Assembly (NCBI GenBank): GCA_002293505.1
Contig: DBDI01000030.1
Coordinates: 2,421 to 66,420, forward strand
From: Alistipes sp. UBA936
Lineage (GTDB): Bacteria > Bacteroidota > Bacteroidia > Bacteroidales > Rikenellaceae
DNA length: 64,000 bases
Direction of reading: 5' to 3'
The notes beneath the pieces are model-generated. The model had not been told where the DNA came from. It searched no databases and worked only from the letters and a program-made list of their open reading frames with translations. Below, in pieces: positions 32,209-41,446 of this stretch. The translations under genes and the position numbers were made by a program. How positions within the stretch are numbered: the first letter of the stretch is position 1; the number at the start of each line of letters is the position of its first letter.

Positions 32209-33366
32209 TTAGAACACCCTCTCCAGGGTCACGTTTCCGTCCACATCGACGGTTCGTACGTTCACGCCTGCCGAAGAGACTCTCACCAGAGAGGCGCTGC
32301 GATTGTCGTTCACCACGACCGGGAAGTCCCTATCCTCCTGCGGCTCGAAGAGCATCTGGCGGTGGGTGTGCCCACACATCATCACATCCACCCCGGCTCC
32401 GTTCAGTACCGGTACGAAGAAGTCGTACACTTGTTGCGTTCCGCCGTCCAGTTCGCGATAGCGATCCTCGTCGGCTTCTGCACGGTCGATTGGCGGTATG
32501 TGTATCATCACTACCCGATGCCCCGCCGAGCGGAACTCGTCGCTCTCCACCACTCCCTTTAGCCACTCGGCTTGCCGGGCACGATAGTCGTAGAAGTCGA
32601 CCAGTCCTGCATATACCGGATGGCTGTCGGGCTTGTCTTCGCCGCAGTCCAATACCACGACCGCCGTGTCGCCTACCTTGTACAAGCCGTAGTACTCCCC
32701 GTTCGGCCGATAAACATAGTTGTGATATTCTCTGGCCAGCGCCCCCCTCGTCTCGTGGTTGCCTCGGATGGCCACAAAAGGCTTTCCCGTAGCGAACATC
32801 TCCACCGAGGCGTCGATGTATGCGGGGTATAGTTGGTCGGGTTCGACGAAGTAATCTACCGTGTCGCCGTTCAGGAACACCGTCTGCACCTCCTCCATCG
32901 GCAGATGCACCAACAGCGTTGTGTACTTCTCTGCGTCGCCGTGGATATCGCTCACCACAGCGAAGGTGTACTCCTTCGCTCTCGGGTCGACCGTTCGAAA
33001 GCTGTACCACGGCGAGGTGATGCTGTCTCCGTAGGTCACCTTGTAGGGCTGAAAATCGACCATCTCTTTCGACACCATCCTGTACTCATACTCCGTGCCC
33101 GGCCTCAAGTCCTCCAGTCGGATCGCATTGCGGGTGTTGTAGGCTTCGATGAGACCGTGTCGGGTCGTGACGTAGCGCCGAGCCTCCGCGGACGAGCCTT
33201 TCTCGCGCGCCTCGACCCACGAGAACCCCCTCCCCGAGGTTGTGAAATAGATACTCGCCTCGCCTTCGGTCACTCCCTGAAGATATGGCCCGTGGTTGAA
33301 CGTGTGTTGTGCTGTTGCACCGGCGGCGACAAATAACGCGGCCAGCAAAAGGGTTAGTTTTTTCAT
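32209..33366 (-). CDS. Secreted metallophosphoesterase (purple-acid-phosphatase-like)
   Basis: A 385-residue exported calcineurin-type phosphoesterase. Signal peptide ending AAGATA-QHTF, an N-terminal fibronectin-like domain (about 25-135, GPYLQGVTEGEASIYFTT, LRPGTEYEYRM), then the metallophosphatase core with FAVVSDIHGD, FLNGDTVDY, IRGNHETRG, MIHIPP and CGHTHRQ. All five metal-binding blocks are intact. Likely removes phosphate from organic phosphates in the periplasm. It follows the ClC gene by four bases and is the last gene of the trpS-TIR-ClC run. The 87 bases at 32122-32208 beyond it hold nothing recognisable. Confidence 0.9.
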   Translation of the reverse strand: MKKLTLLLAALFVAAGATAQHTFNHGPYLQGVTEGEASIYFTTSGRGFSWVEAREKGSSAEARRYVTTRHGLIEAYNTRNAIRLEDLRPGTEYEYRMVSKEMVDFQPYKVTYGDSITSPWYSFRTVDPRAKEYTFAVVSDIHGDAEKYTTLLVHLPMEEVQTVFLNGDTVDYFVEPDQLYPAYIDASVEMFATGKPFVAIRGNHETRGALAREYHNYVYRPNGEYYGLYKVGDTAVVVLDCGEDKPDSHPVYAGLVDFYDYRARQAEWLKGVVESDEFRSAGHRVVMIHIPPIDRAEADEDRYRELDGGTQQVYDFFVPVLNGAGVDVMMCGHTHRQMLFEPQEDRDFPVVVNDNRSASLVRVSSAGVNVRTVDVDGNVTLERVF

Positions 33367-33370
33367 ATTT

Positions 33371-35146
33371 TTATTGTGATATCGCCACCAACTGCTCTCT
33401 GTACGCGGCCAGTATCCTCGACTTGGAGATGAATCCCAGATAGTGTCCCTGTTTGTCGACCACCGGCAGCATCCACGTTCCCACCTCGTCGAACCTCTCC
33501 AACACTTCGGCCACCTGTTCGTTCGACAGTATTCGATCCGGCGGTGGGATCATATAGTGGGTTATGGGTGTGTCGTACTTTTCGGGCGTGAACATATCTC
33601 GCCTCAGGTCGTCCAGTTGCACCACACCCAGCAGTATATCCGTCTCGTCCACCACCGGAAAGATATTTCGCCTGGCGCTTGCAACTATCTTCACCAGGTC
33701 ACCCAGCGTATAGCTGCGGTCGATCTTCAGGAAGTCGGTCTCCATCAGCGCCTTCAACTCTAAGAACACCATCACCGATGCATCCTTGTCGTGGCTCAAC
33801 AGTTCTCCCTTTTGCCTGAGTTGCTTTGTGTAGATCGAGTCGGGGTCGAGATAGTAGTCTATCACGAACGAGATTGCCGTGGTAATCATCAACGGTATGA
33901 ACAGCCCATAGCCGTTCGACAGCTCGGCTATGAGGAATATCGAGGTCAAGGGCGCCTTCATCACACCGGCCATCACTCCCGCCATCCCTACCAGCGTAAA
34001 CGACACCAGCGGCAGACTCATCCCGAAGAATGTATTGCACACGAATGCCATAGCCGCTCCGGTGAACGCTCCCACAAACAGTGACGGTGCGAACGTTCCA
34101 CCCACTCCTCCCGCGGCATTCGTCGTCGCCATCGCCACGACCTTCAACAGCAGAGTCGCAACCAGAAAAGCCACCACCACCCACGGCACCCCTCTGTAAT
34201 CCGAAAACAGCGACCCCTCGAACAGCGTATCCATCCGCCCGTGCATCAGCTCGGCCAGTGCCTCGTACCCCTCGCCATAGAGCGGCGGAAACAGAAACAA
34301 CAGCACACCCAACACCGCTCCTCCGACCACCCATCGTTTCCAGCTGCGGTCGAGCTTCCGGCGGAAGAATCCCCCCACGGCTCCGTTGACCGACGTGAAG
34401 TAGTACGCCACCAGTCCGCACGCCACCCCCAGGGCGATGTACATCGGAATATTCCCTATCTTGAACACCTCCGGCACATTCACCGCGATCAGCGGGTCGA
34501 AACCCCTCAGCGCGAATGCCAGCGTGGTGCCTGTGATCGTTGCCAACAGTAGCGGGATGATCGACATCGCGGTCATCTCCAGCATCAGTATCTCCAGCAC
34601 GAAGACCAGCCCTGCGATCGGCGCTTTAAAAATAGCCGCCACAGCCGCCCCCGCCCCGCAACACAACAGCAGCGTTGTCTGCCGGTAGTTGAGCCTCGCC
34701 AGCCGTCCCACGTTCGAACCTATCGCCGCACCGGTCAGTACTATCGGCGCCTCGGGCCCGACCGAGCCCCCGAAACCGATGGTCGTCGCTCCTCCCACTA
34801 TGGAGGTCCAGGTGTTGTGGCCCTTGATTCGCGAACTCTTCTTGCTCATCGCATATAGCACCCGCGTAACACCCTCCGAGATATCGTCCTTGACCACGTA
34901 GCGCACAAACAGCGACACTATTATAATCCCGATCGCAGGGTAGACCAGATATAACCAGCTCAGACTCTCACCCGGAAACCAGCTCGTGAGCGCCTGCCTC
35001 ACCCAGTGCAGCAACAGCTCGAACAGCCACGTCCCGATACCCGCCAACAACCCCACCACCACGGCCAGGATCATCATCACCTGCCGGTCGGTCAGCCTCC
35101 GTGTCGCCCGTAGAAACCTGTGGTATATCGTGTCGTGCCGCTTCAT
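33371..35146 (-). CDS. ClC-type chloride channel/antiporter with CBS domains
   Basis: A 591-residue inner-membrane protein. The ClC transmembrane part covers about residues 20-440 with GFGGSVGPEAP (the E-containing selectivity/gating region), GAGAAVAAIFKAPIAG, and GGVGGTFAPSLFVGA near the second anion-binding stretch, and conserved GMAGVMAGVMKAPLT. The C-terminal cytoplasmic part has two CBS domains (around ARRNIFPVVDETDILLG and GTWMLPVVDKQGHYLGF), which usually sense adenine nucleotides. It moves chloride or exchanges it for protons. The start lies four bases after the TIR gene stop. Confidence 0.93.
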   Translation of the reverse strand: MKRHDTIYHRFLRATRRLTDRQVMMILAVVVGLLAGIGTWLFELLLHWVRQALTSWFPGESLSWLYLVYPAIGIIIVSLFVRYVVKDDISEGVTRVLYAMSKKSSRIKGHNTWTSIVGGATTIGFGGSVGPEAPIVLTGAAIGSNVGRLARLNYRQTTLLLCCGAGAAVAAIFKAPIAGLVFVLEILMLEMTAMSIIPLLLATITGTTLAFALRGFDPLIAVNVPEVFKIGNIPMYIALGVACGLVAYYFTSVNGAVGGFFRRKLDRSWKRWVVGGAVLGVLLFLFPPLYGEGYEALAELMHGRMDTLFEGSLFSDYRGVPWVVVAFLVATLLLKVVAMATTNAAGGVGGTFAPSLFVGAFTGAAMAFVCNTFFGMSLPLVSFTLVGMAGVMAGVMKAPLTSIFLIAELSNGYGLFIPLMITTAISFVIDYYLDPDSIYTKQLRQKGELLSHDKDASVMVFLELKALMETDFLKIDRSYTLGDLVKIVASARRNIFPVVDETDILLGVVQLDDLRRDMFTPEKYDTPITHYMIPPPDRILSNEQVAEVLERFDEVGTWMLPVVDKQGHYLGFISKSRILAAYREQLVAISQ

Positions 35147-35150
35147 TTTA

Positions 35151-36095
35151 TTAAAATGGCAATTGTTGTTTGTTCTTCGAAAACGTCGCGGATATTATTT
35201 GCAATATTTTTTGAGGCAAATCTAAAATATTCGATTCTATCTCGGATTTCAATTTTACTTGTCTGGGATTGCCGTATGATGTGATTTCAGATACTTCTAC
35301 GTATTGCCTCATTTGAAGTCGACCTACTACTCCCTGAAAATTGCTTGATAATTTGTTGTTTAAATCGTTGATCTCCTCCCAGCGTTTAATCTTGGCTATT
35401 TGAGAATCTTCCCGCCAACCCACATCTAACCTTGCATTCCCAGCGTCAATCATATACTGTATGAGTAGTAATTCATCGTCCTTTAATTTCCTATTTTCAA
35501 CATCCGATATAAATTTTGAATACGGGTCTTTAGTTTCGCTTTTTTCAGCAGTTCGAGAAACATCGGAAACAGTAATTGCAGTTCCACTAACTACTTGTCC
35601 AACATTAACTGTATTTACTTCTTCCCCTATTGTCTTGAGATATTTTTTGACTTGCTGATTAATTATTACAGAGTTTTTCGAAAGGTTAAATTTTTCCTCC
35701 AACTGCTGTATGAAAGATAGTAGTCGTTCTTCATTATTAAGATAAAAGCCTATTTCCCGTGGATCTAAAGCGCCGCTTCTGAACTCTTTGCAATCAATAT
35801 CAAAATCTGGGACGAAAAGTACGGCGTGTTCGCTTTCCACAATCCACGCTGCCCCCATTTCATTTAAGCAGGCTACGCTTTTATAGTATTCGGCAGAAAG
35901 CAAATATATCACAAATGGCTTATCATCTATCTGGGATTTTAACCAATTAAATATGTTTTGTCCTACGGGAATTCCATATGCCGTGTTGCTTGTGAATATG
36001 ATTTCATCATCATTAACACCAATGCCTCGTAGCAAATCAATTATGGCCTCACCATAGTCCTTGTTCGCCGACGAATGAGATATAAAAATTTTCAT
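35151..36095 (-). CDS. TIR-domain protein with an uncharacterised C-terminal region
   Basis: A 314-residue cytoplasmic protein. Residues 1 to about 130 are a TIR domain: MKIFISHSSANKDYGEAIID, IIFTSNTAYGIPVGQNIF, FVIYLLSAEYYKSVACLNEM with the predicted NADase glutamate at 79. After a hydrophilic linker (about 150-205, with VGQVVSGTAI) comes a helical C-terminal region of about 110 residues I do not recognise. Bacterial TIR proteins of this type degrade NAD or make signalling nucleotides in anti-phage defence. The gene is clearly more AT-rich than its neighbours and sits between trpS (28 bases) and ClC (4 bases), probably read from the trpS promoter. No dedicated sensor gene is adjacent. Confidence 0.85.
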   Translation of the reverse strand: MKIFISHSSANKDYGEAIIDLLRGIGVNDDEIIFTSNTAYGIPVGQNIFNWLKSQIDDKPFVIYLLSAEYYKSVACLNEMGAAWIVESEHAVLFVPDFDIDCKEFRSGALDPREIGFYLNNEERLLSFIQQLEEKFNLSKNSVIINQQVKKYLKTIGEEVNTVNVGQVVSGTAITVSDVSRTAEKSETKDPYSKFISDVENRKLKDDELLLIQYMIDAGNARLDVGWREDSQIAKIKRWEEINDLNNKLSSNFQGVVGRLQMRQYVEVSEITSYGNPRQVKLKSEIESNILDLPQKILQIISATFSKNKQQLPF

Positions 36096-36123
36096 CTTGT
36101 TGAAAGCAGAATATTGTGTTCAA

Positions 36124-37119
36124 CTAAAACCTTTTTATCCCCATTATCTCCCGCACATCTGCCAGCGTTGCTGCCGAGCTCTCTCTCGCACGCTCCGCCC
36201 CTTCCGAGGTTACCCGATGCAGATACGCTTCGTCGGCCCGGATTGCTTCGATGCGCTCGCGGATTGGCGCCACCACAGCCACGATGTCCTCTGCCAGTTG
36301 CTTTTTCAGATCTCCGTAGCGAATCTCACAGCGATTATATGTATCCGTAAAATGTGCTACAACCTCGGGCGCCGACACCAGCCGCAATAGCGTGAACAGA
36401 TTTGCTACCGGCTCGCTCATCGGCGCTCCTGGCTCGGCCGGCCCGCTGTCCGACACCGCTCTCATAACCTTTTTGCGAATATCCGCGTCGCTGTCCGAAA
36501 GATACAGCCCGTTGCCCTCGCTCTTGCCCATCTTTCCACTCCCGTCCAAGCCCGGAACCTTCACCAACTCCGTCCCGAAATTGTACGCCGTCGGCTCCTT
36601 GAAATACTCCACCCCGTAGAAGCTGTTGAACCGCCTCGCATAGACCCGTGTGAGTTCCAGATGTTGCTCCTGATCCTTTCCCACCGGCACTTTGTCTGCC
36701 CTGTGTTGTAGTATGTCTGCCGCCATCAGTACCGGATAGGTCAGCAGACCCGCGTTCACATTCTGTGGTTGCTTTCGTATCTTGTCCTTGAACGATGCTG
36801 TTCGCTCCAGCTCTCCCACCGGCGCGTGCATACTTAGCAGCATCGACAGTTCGGCCACCTGCGGCACGTCGCTCTGTACATATATCGTCGCCACTTCCGG
36901 ATCGAGCCCCGCGGCCAGATACTCTGCCAGTACATCGCGTATGTTGTCGTGCATTGACGCCGGGTCGGGATGGGTGGTTAGCGAATGGTAGTCGGCGATG
37001 AAGAAGAAGCATCGCGCCTCGTGTTGCATTCTCACGAAATTGCGTAGCGCTCCGAAATAGTTTCCCAGATGCAGTCGCCCCGTGGGGCGTATTCCACTTA
37101 GTACGGTTTCCATTTTCAT
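36124..37119 (-). CDS. trpS: Tryptophan--tRNA ligase
   Basis: A 331-residue class I aminoacyl-tRNA synthetase. The HIGH-type motif is PTGRLHLGNYFGAL, the KMSKS-type motif is GKMGKSEGN; DIRKKVMRAVSD and the C-terminal helix region match the bacterial enzyme. Two in-frame ATGs (37119 and 37113) are possible. The first is used because the promoter lies four bases upstream of it. It is the first gene of the run trpS-TIR-ClC-phosphoesterase and diverges from the ABC exporter gene. Confidence 0.96.
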   Translation of the reverse strand: MKMETVLSGIRPTGRLHLGNYFGALRNFVRMQHEARCFFFIADYHSLTTHPDPASMHDNIRDVLAEYLAAGLDPEVATIYVQSDVPQVAELSMLLSMHAPVGELERTASFKDKIRKQPQNVNAGLLTYPVLMAADILQHRADKVPVGKDQEQHLELTRVYARRFNSFYGVEYFKEPTAYNFGTELVKVPGLDGSGKMGKSEGNGLYLSDSDADIRKKVMRAVSDSGPAEPGAPMSEPVANLFTLLRLVSAPEVVAHFTDTYNRCEIRYGDLKKQLAEDIVAVVAPIRERIEAIRADEAYLHRVTSEGAERARESSAATLADVREIMGIKRF

Positions 37120-37123
37120 TGCG

Positions 37124-37131
37124 CAAAGATA
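37124..37131 (-). promoter_or_regulatory. -7 element of trpS
   Basis: TATCTTTG on the minus strand with CGCA before the ATG at 37119. The mRNA is probably leaderless. Confidence 0.65.
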
Positions 37132-37142
37132 GTGATTTTTTG

Positions 37143-37150
37143 TATCTTTG
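37143..37150 (+). promoter_or_regulatory. -7 element of the ABC exporter gene
   Basis: TATCTTTG, six bases before the ATG at 37157. It lies 11 bases from the divergent trpS element. Confidence 0.65.
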
Positions 37151-37156
37151 TCCGCT

Positions 37157-38980
37157 ATGAATACCTACTGGAAACTGTTGCAGTTCGGCCGGCCGCTCGA
37201 AAAGTACGCCATTCCGTATTTCTTCTACACGTTGCTCTACGCCGTGTTCAATGTGCTTAACTTCACGCTCGTGATCCCCATCTTGAACATCCTGTTCGGA
37301 TTGTCGGAGAGCGCTCTGGTCACCTCCGCTCCCGCGTTCGAGTTCTCTGCCGACTACCTTGGTCAGCTCGTCAGCTTCCTTGTTTACCGCTTTTTCGGCG
37401 CGGTGCCCGACGCCACATCCGTGCTTATTTTCGTTGCCCTGTTGCTCGTCGTTAGCGCCTGCCTGAGTAACCTGTTCCGCTATCTGGGGCAATACACCAT
37501 AGAAAATCTTCGTATCAACACGGTCCGTCGAATGCGTAACACGATGTACGACAAGGTTCTGAGCCTCAACGTGGGTTATTTTTCCAACGAGCGTAAGGGC
37601 GACATAATATCGAAGTTTTCGGCCGACGTGACGATGGTTCAGCAGGCCATTTCCAGTACCCTTCAGGTGATCTTCCGCGAGCCGTTGCTCGTGATATCTT
37701 ACTTCGTCGTGATGATCGGCATTTCGTGGAAGTTGACTGTTTTCGCCGTCGTGTTCCTCCCTCTGGTGGCTTTCGTTATCGGTTCCATCGTCCGCCAACT
37801 TCGCCGTCCTGCTCGCGCTGCTCAGCAGGAGTTGGGTCAGATGACCAGCCAGTTGGACGAATCGCTCTCCGGCATCAAGATCATCAAGAGTTATAACGCC
37901 GAGAGTTACTCCGACGGTAAGTACCGCGCGATGAACGACATCTACTCTCGCCTGATGCGTTCGATGGCTCGTCGCCAACAGATGGCCTCGCCCCTGAGCG
38001 AGTTTCTTGGTATTTCGGCTGTTGCTGTGTTGATGGTCTTCGGGGCGTCGTTGGTATTCCGGGGCGAGTTGGGTGGGGTGGAGTTCATCGTCTACATCGG
38101 TATCTTCTCTCAGATTACCCGCCCTGTTCGCGCTTTCGCCGATGCTTTCGGTACTATCAACCAGGGTATCGCTGCTGGCGAACGTGTGTTTGCTCTTCTG
38201 GACACTCCCTCCGGTATCACCGACCGTCCTCACGCCCGCGCTCTGGACAGGTTCACCGAGGGGATTGAGTTTCGCGACGTTCACTTCCGTTACGAGGACC
38301 GCGAGATCATCCGCGGCGTCTCTTTCTCCGTTCGTAAAGGCGAGACCGTGGCTCTTGTTGGCCCTTCCGGCGGTGGTAAGTCCACTCTTAGCGACCTTGT
38401 TCCTCGCTTCTACGACCCTCAGTCGGGCTCCGTGCTCATCGACGGCCACGATGTTCGCGATTACACTATGGCCAGTATCCGCTCCCACCTCGGGATGGTT
38501 GCTCAGGAGACCGTGCTGTTCAACGACACCATCGCCAATAACATTCGCCTCGGGGTTCCTGACGCTTCGTTGGAGGAGGTGGTTCGCGCTGCCAAGATCG
38601 CCAACGCCCACGACTTCATTATGGAAACCGAGTCGGGTTACCAGACCAACATCGGCGACCGCGGGGTTAAGCTCTCCGGCGGCCAGCGCCAGCGCCTTTC
38701 GATTGCTCGCGCTGTTTTGAAGAACCCCGACATTCTGATCCTCGACGAGGCGACTTCGGCGCTCGACACCGAGAGTGAAAAACTGGTTCAGGCAGCTCTT
38801 GAAACTCTGCTCGCCGGTCGTACTTCTATCGTCATCGCCCACCGGCTCAGTACCATCCAGTCTGCCGACCGTATCATAGTCATCGAGGCCGGTTCCATAA
38901 TCGAGTCCGGTACTCACGACGAGTTGATGAAAAAAGGCGGACTTTACGCCCGCCTTGTCGAGTTGCAATCTGTAAGTTAA
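37157..38980 (+). CDS. MsbA-like ABC exporter (fused permease-ATPase)
   Basis: A 607-residue half-transporter that dimerises in the inner membrane and flips lipids or exports drugs. Six helices over about 15-320 (AIPYFFYTLLYAVFNVLNF and following), then the nucleotide-binding domain: Walker A GPSGGGKST, Q-loop MVAQETVLFNDT, signature LSGGQRQRLSIA, Walker B ILILDEATSALD and the switch His in IVIAHRLST. Bacteroidota relatives are annotated as lipid A flippase-like (MsbA) but specificity is inferred. The ATG at 37157 lies just after the promoter. Its stop codon touches the stop of the convergent phosphofructokinase gene with no bases in between. Confidence 0.93.
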   Translation: MNTYWKLLQFGRPLEKYAIPYFFYTLLYAVFNVLNFTLVIPILNILFGLSESALVTSAPAFEFSADYLGQLVSFLVYRFFGAVPDATSVLIFVALLLVVSACLSNLFRYLGQYTIENLRINTVRRMRNTMYDKVLSLNVGYFSNERKGDIISKFSADVTMVQQAISSTLQVIFREPLLVISYFVVMIGISWKLTVFAVVFLPLVAFVIGSIVRQLRRPARAAQQELGQMTSQLDESLSGIKIIKSYNAESYSDGKYRAMNDIYSRLMRSMARRQQMASPLSEFLGISAVAVLMVFGASLVFRGELGGVEFIVYIGIFSQITRPVRAFADAFGTINQGIAAGERVFALLDTPSGITDRPHARALDRFTEGIEFRDVHFRYEDREIIRGVSFSVRKGETVALVGPSGGGKSTLSDLVPRFYDPQSGSVLIDGHDVRDYTMASIRSHLGMVAQETVLFNDTIANNIRLGVPDASLEEVVRAAKIANAHDFIMETESGYQTNIGDRGVKLSGGQRQRLSIARAVLKNPDILILDEATSALDTESEKLVQAALETLLAGRTSIVIAHRLSTIQSADRIIVIEAGSIIESGTHDELMKKGGLYARLVELQSVS

Positions 38981-40213
38981 CTACCAGTTCAATATCTTTC
39001 GGAAGTCGAAATCCTCCGGCTTTTTCAGATATGCTTTTGCTGCTTCGTAGTCGTCCGGTGTGATGTAGGCCAACACGTTGTCGATGAAGGTCTGCACCTT
39101 GTCGCAGTTCAGGTCGACCAAACGGGGCGGTATTTTCTTTGTTGCTGTGTCTTCGAGGTCTTTCAGATACAGCGGCCACACATAGCCTTCCGGATTGACA
39201 TAGACCATACAGCCCGTGTTGCCTTGCGCAAATAGCTTGTACACTCCCATCCCCAACAGCGAACAGTAGACCAAATCGTACGCCACCGGCGTCTGGCACC
39301 TTACCTCGTATCCGATCTCCACCGGGCGGCTCTTCACCTTGATGCCCAGTTCCTTGACTCGCTTTTCCAACATCTCGTTGAATATGTGCGCCTTGCTCAC
39401 CTTGCCCAGCTCGGGGTGTCCGTGGTCGTCGTACGAGAAGTTCACTCCGCTCTTCTTGATCTCTTCTTCACTCAGTTCGTGGAACACTCCTTCGGAGATT
39501 ATTGCTGCACCGTAGTCCATTCCCATAATCTTTCTCTTGACTATGGACGAGACCACCAGGTCGACTATCTTCTGCACCGTGATCGTGGTCTTGTTGAACA
39601 TCTCCGGTATTACGATCATCGGATAGTGGCACGCGCTGCCGATCCCGAATGCCAGGTGACCTGCACTGCGACCCATTGCCGCCAGCACGAACCAGTTTCC
39701 GCTCGTCCGCGCATCCACATAGACCGTCCGCGCAATGACTGCACCTTTGTCCTTTGCCGACTGATAGCCGAAGGTCGGCATTCCGTCCGGTAGCGGCAGG
39801 TCGTTGTCAATAGTTTTCGGTACGTGGATGTTGGCTACCGGATACTTGTTCGTCTCCAGGAAAGCTGCGATTCTGTTTGCTGTCGAGGCTGTGTCGTCTC
39901 CTCCGACCGTTACGAGCAGTTTGACGTTGTTCTTCTTGAAGAATTCGAGGTTGAAGTTCTTGTCGAAGTCCTCTTGCGAGGGTTTGAACCGGCTCATTTG
40001 CAGGAACGATCCTCCTCTGTTGAAGATATCGTCTGCCATTGGGAAGTCGATATCGACTGTTTTCCCGTCTGTGCTGAACAGCCCGCTGTATCCTCCGTGC
40101 AGCCCTATCACTCGGTATCCTTTTTGTAGAAAAGTCTTTGCGACGCTTCCCACGACCGTATTCATTCCCGGCGCGGGCCCGCCACCCGTCAGTATTGCAA
40201 TAGCTTCTTTCAT
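38981..40213 (-). CDS. pfp: Phosphofructokinase, PPi-dependent type
   Basis: A 410-residue member of the phosphofructokinase family. The phosphate-donor motif reads VGGDDTAST: an Asp replaces the Gly found in ATP enzymes (GGDGS), which together with PKTIDNDL marks PPi-dependent enzymes. The fructose 6-phosphate region includes VDARTSGNWFVLAAMGRSAG. PPi-PFK works reversibly in glycolysis and gluconeogenesis and is common in Bacteroidales. It has a -7 element (TAAATTTG) 25 bases before the ATG and is divergent from the LRR lipoprotein gene. Confidence 0.9.
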   Translation of the reverse strand: MKEAIAILTGGGPAPGMNTVVGSVAKTFLQKGYRVIGLHGGYSGLFSTDGKTVDIDFPMADDIFNRGGSFLQMSRFKPSQEDFDKNFNLEFFKKNNVKLLVTVGGDDTASTANRIAAFLETNKYPVANIHVPKTIDNDLPLPDGMPTFGYQSAKDKGAVIARTVYVDARTSGNWFVLAAMGRSAGHLAFGIGSACHYPMIVIPEMFNKTTITVQKIVDLVVSSIVKRKIMGMDYGAAIISEGVFHELSEEEIKKSGVNFSYDDHGHPELGKVSKAHIFNEMLEKRVKELGIKVKSRPVEIGYEVRCQTPVAYDLVYCSLLGMGVYKLFAQGNTGCMVYVNPEGYVWPLYLKDLEDTATKKIPPRLVDLNCDKVQTFIDNVLAYITPDDYEAAKAYLKKPEDFDFRKILNW

Positions 40214-40238
40214 TGTGAGTATGGATTTTGTTGAACCG

Positions 40239-40246
40239 CAAATTTA
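40239..40246 (-). promoter_or_regulatory. -7 element of the phosphofructokinase gene
   Basis: TAAATTTG on the minus strand, 25 bases before the ATG at 40213. Confidence 0.55.
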
Positions 40247-40259
40247 TAAAATTTTTTCA

Positions 40260-40267
40260 TAACTTTG
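40260..40267 (+). promoter_or_regulatory. -7 element of the LRR lipoprotein gene
   Basis: TAACTTTG, five bases before the ATG at 40273. The mRNA is probably leaderless. Confidence 0.6.
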
Positions 40268-40272
40268 CCTCA

Positions 40273-41412
40273 ATGAAAAGACTTATTCTCTTCTTCTCGC
40301 TCGTCTTGTTGGCTTCGTGCAATGGTGGGCCTGATTCGGATCCGTGGTCTGAGGAGTTCTCTCGTAACACCAACTTCGACGTTCCCGCCCTCACCGACGA
40401 CAACACCATACGGTTCTCGTTCTCTTCCGGCTCCGGTGGTGGTACCCTCGAGGTTATCCTGATGGGCGACCACATTGCTGTCGACTGGGGCGACGATTCT
40501 GTTACTAAAGATATCCACCCCGAAAATGGTAAGGCCCGGCAGCCTTTTTTCCGACATACTTACACCTCGTCCGGTGATTTCACTGTTAGGATTTGGTCTT
40601 CCGAGGTCGAATTCATCTCCGTTTCGGCGCTTGGGCAGAACTTCGGCGTGCTTCATATCGGTAACTGCCCCGCGCTCAAATACGCTCACCTGAATAGTTT
40701 TTCATCTAACAGTTCGCTCGATCTCTCCGGTTGCCCGGCTCTGCGACAGCTCAACCTTGGTAATTGGGCTCAGCTTCAGTCGCTCGACCTCGACGGATGT
40801 ACGCAACTCGAGCAGGCCGACTTCTATACCCTTCCGTCTCTTCGCTCTCTCGACCTGAGTGGTAACGAAAATCTGGCCCACCTGCGCTGTCCCGATTCTG
40901 CCCTGACCGAACTGATCCTCGACGGATGCGACCGCCTTTTCACTATCGACTTTTCGCGTACCCGTATCTCGTCGTTCGACTTCTCACAACACCCTCTCCT
41001 GGCGAACATCCTGTGTAGCGGCTCAGACCTGACCGAGCTCGACGTCTCTGCTAACGAGCGGTTGCGATTCCTGGAGTGTATGGGCCTCGGATTGACTTCG
41101 TTGGATCTTTCGGGTAACCCTCTCTTGAGCGAGCTCCACGCGACCGATAACTCCCTGACCGAGCTCGACGTCACCGCTAATCAGTCGTTCCGGTTCCTTC
41201 ACATCGACAATAACCTCCTCAGCGCCGATAGCCTTAACGCCATCTTCTCTGCCCTGCCTTCGTTCGACGCCTCCTTCGCCTCCTCGGCCTCCTTCGCCTC
41301 CCGGATGCCTCCTCCGCCTCCTCGTCCTTCGGCTATATGGTTCTCCGGTAACCCTGGTTCGGCTGCTTGCGATGTGACGATCCTTGCCGACAAACACTGG
41401 GTGGTCAAGTAA
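40273..41412 (+). CDS. Leucine-rich-repeat lipoprotein
   Basis: A 379-residue lipoprotein starting MKRLILFFSLVLLASC (lipobox Cys16). An N-terminal beta domain (HIAVDWGDDS, TYTSSGDFTVRIW) resembles surface BACON/PKD-like modules and is followed by about ten leucine-rich repeats of the form LxxLDLSGNxxL or LTELDVSANxxL, where Asp recurs at the same repeat position. Near the C-terminus the last repeat is interrupted by a Ser/Ala/Phe and polyproline insert (SFASSASFASRMPPPPPRP). Probably a surface-exposed binding protein; the partner is unknown. The following DUF4294 gene starts 34 bases later. Confidence 0.85.
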   Translation: MKRLILFFSLVLLASCNGGPDSDPWSEEFSRNTNFDVPALTDDNTIRFSFSSGSGGGTLEVILMGDHIAVDWGDDSVTKDIHPENGKARQPFFRHTYTSSGDFTVRIWSSEVEFISVSALGQNFGVLHIGNCPALKYAHLNSFSSNSSLDLSGCPALRQLNLGNWAQLQSLDLDGCTQLEQADFYTLPSLRSLDLSGNENLAHLRCPDSALTELILDGCDRLFTIDFSRTRISSFDFSQHPLLANILCSGSDLTELDVSANERLRFLECMGLGLTSLDLSGNPLLSELHATDNSLTELDVTANQSFRFLHIDNNLLSADSLNAIFSALPSFDASFASSASFASRMPPPPPRPSAIWFSGNPGSAACDVTILADKHWVVK

Positions 41413-41446
41413 TAATCCCTGCGGCCGCCACGTTATATGTTTACCG

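Noticed and set aside
36335..38968. An 877-codon open frame on the minus strand antisense to the ABC exporter and running into trpS
   Set aside because: It is the antisense shadow of the exporter gene joined to an alternative frame of trpS; its sequence is low-complexity and has no domain, while both sense genes have complete motifs. The lack of stops follows from codon bias.
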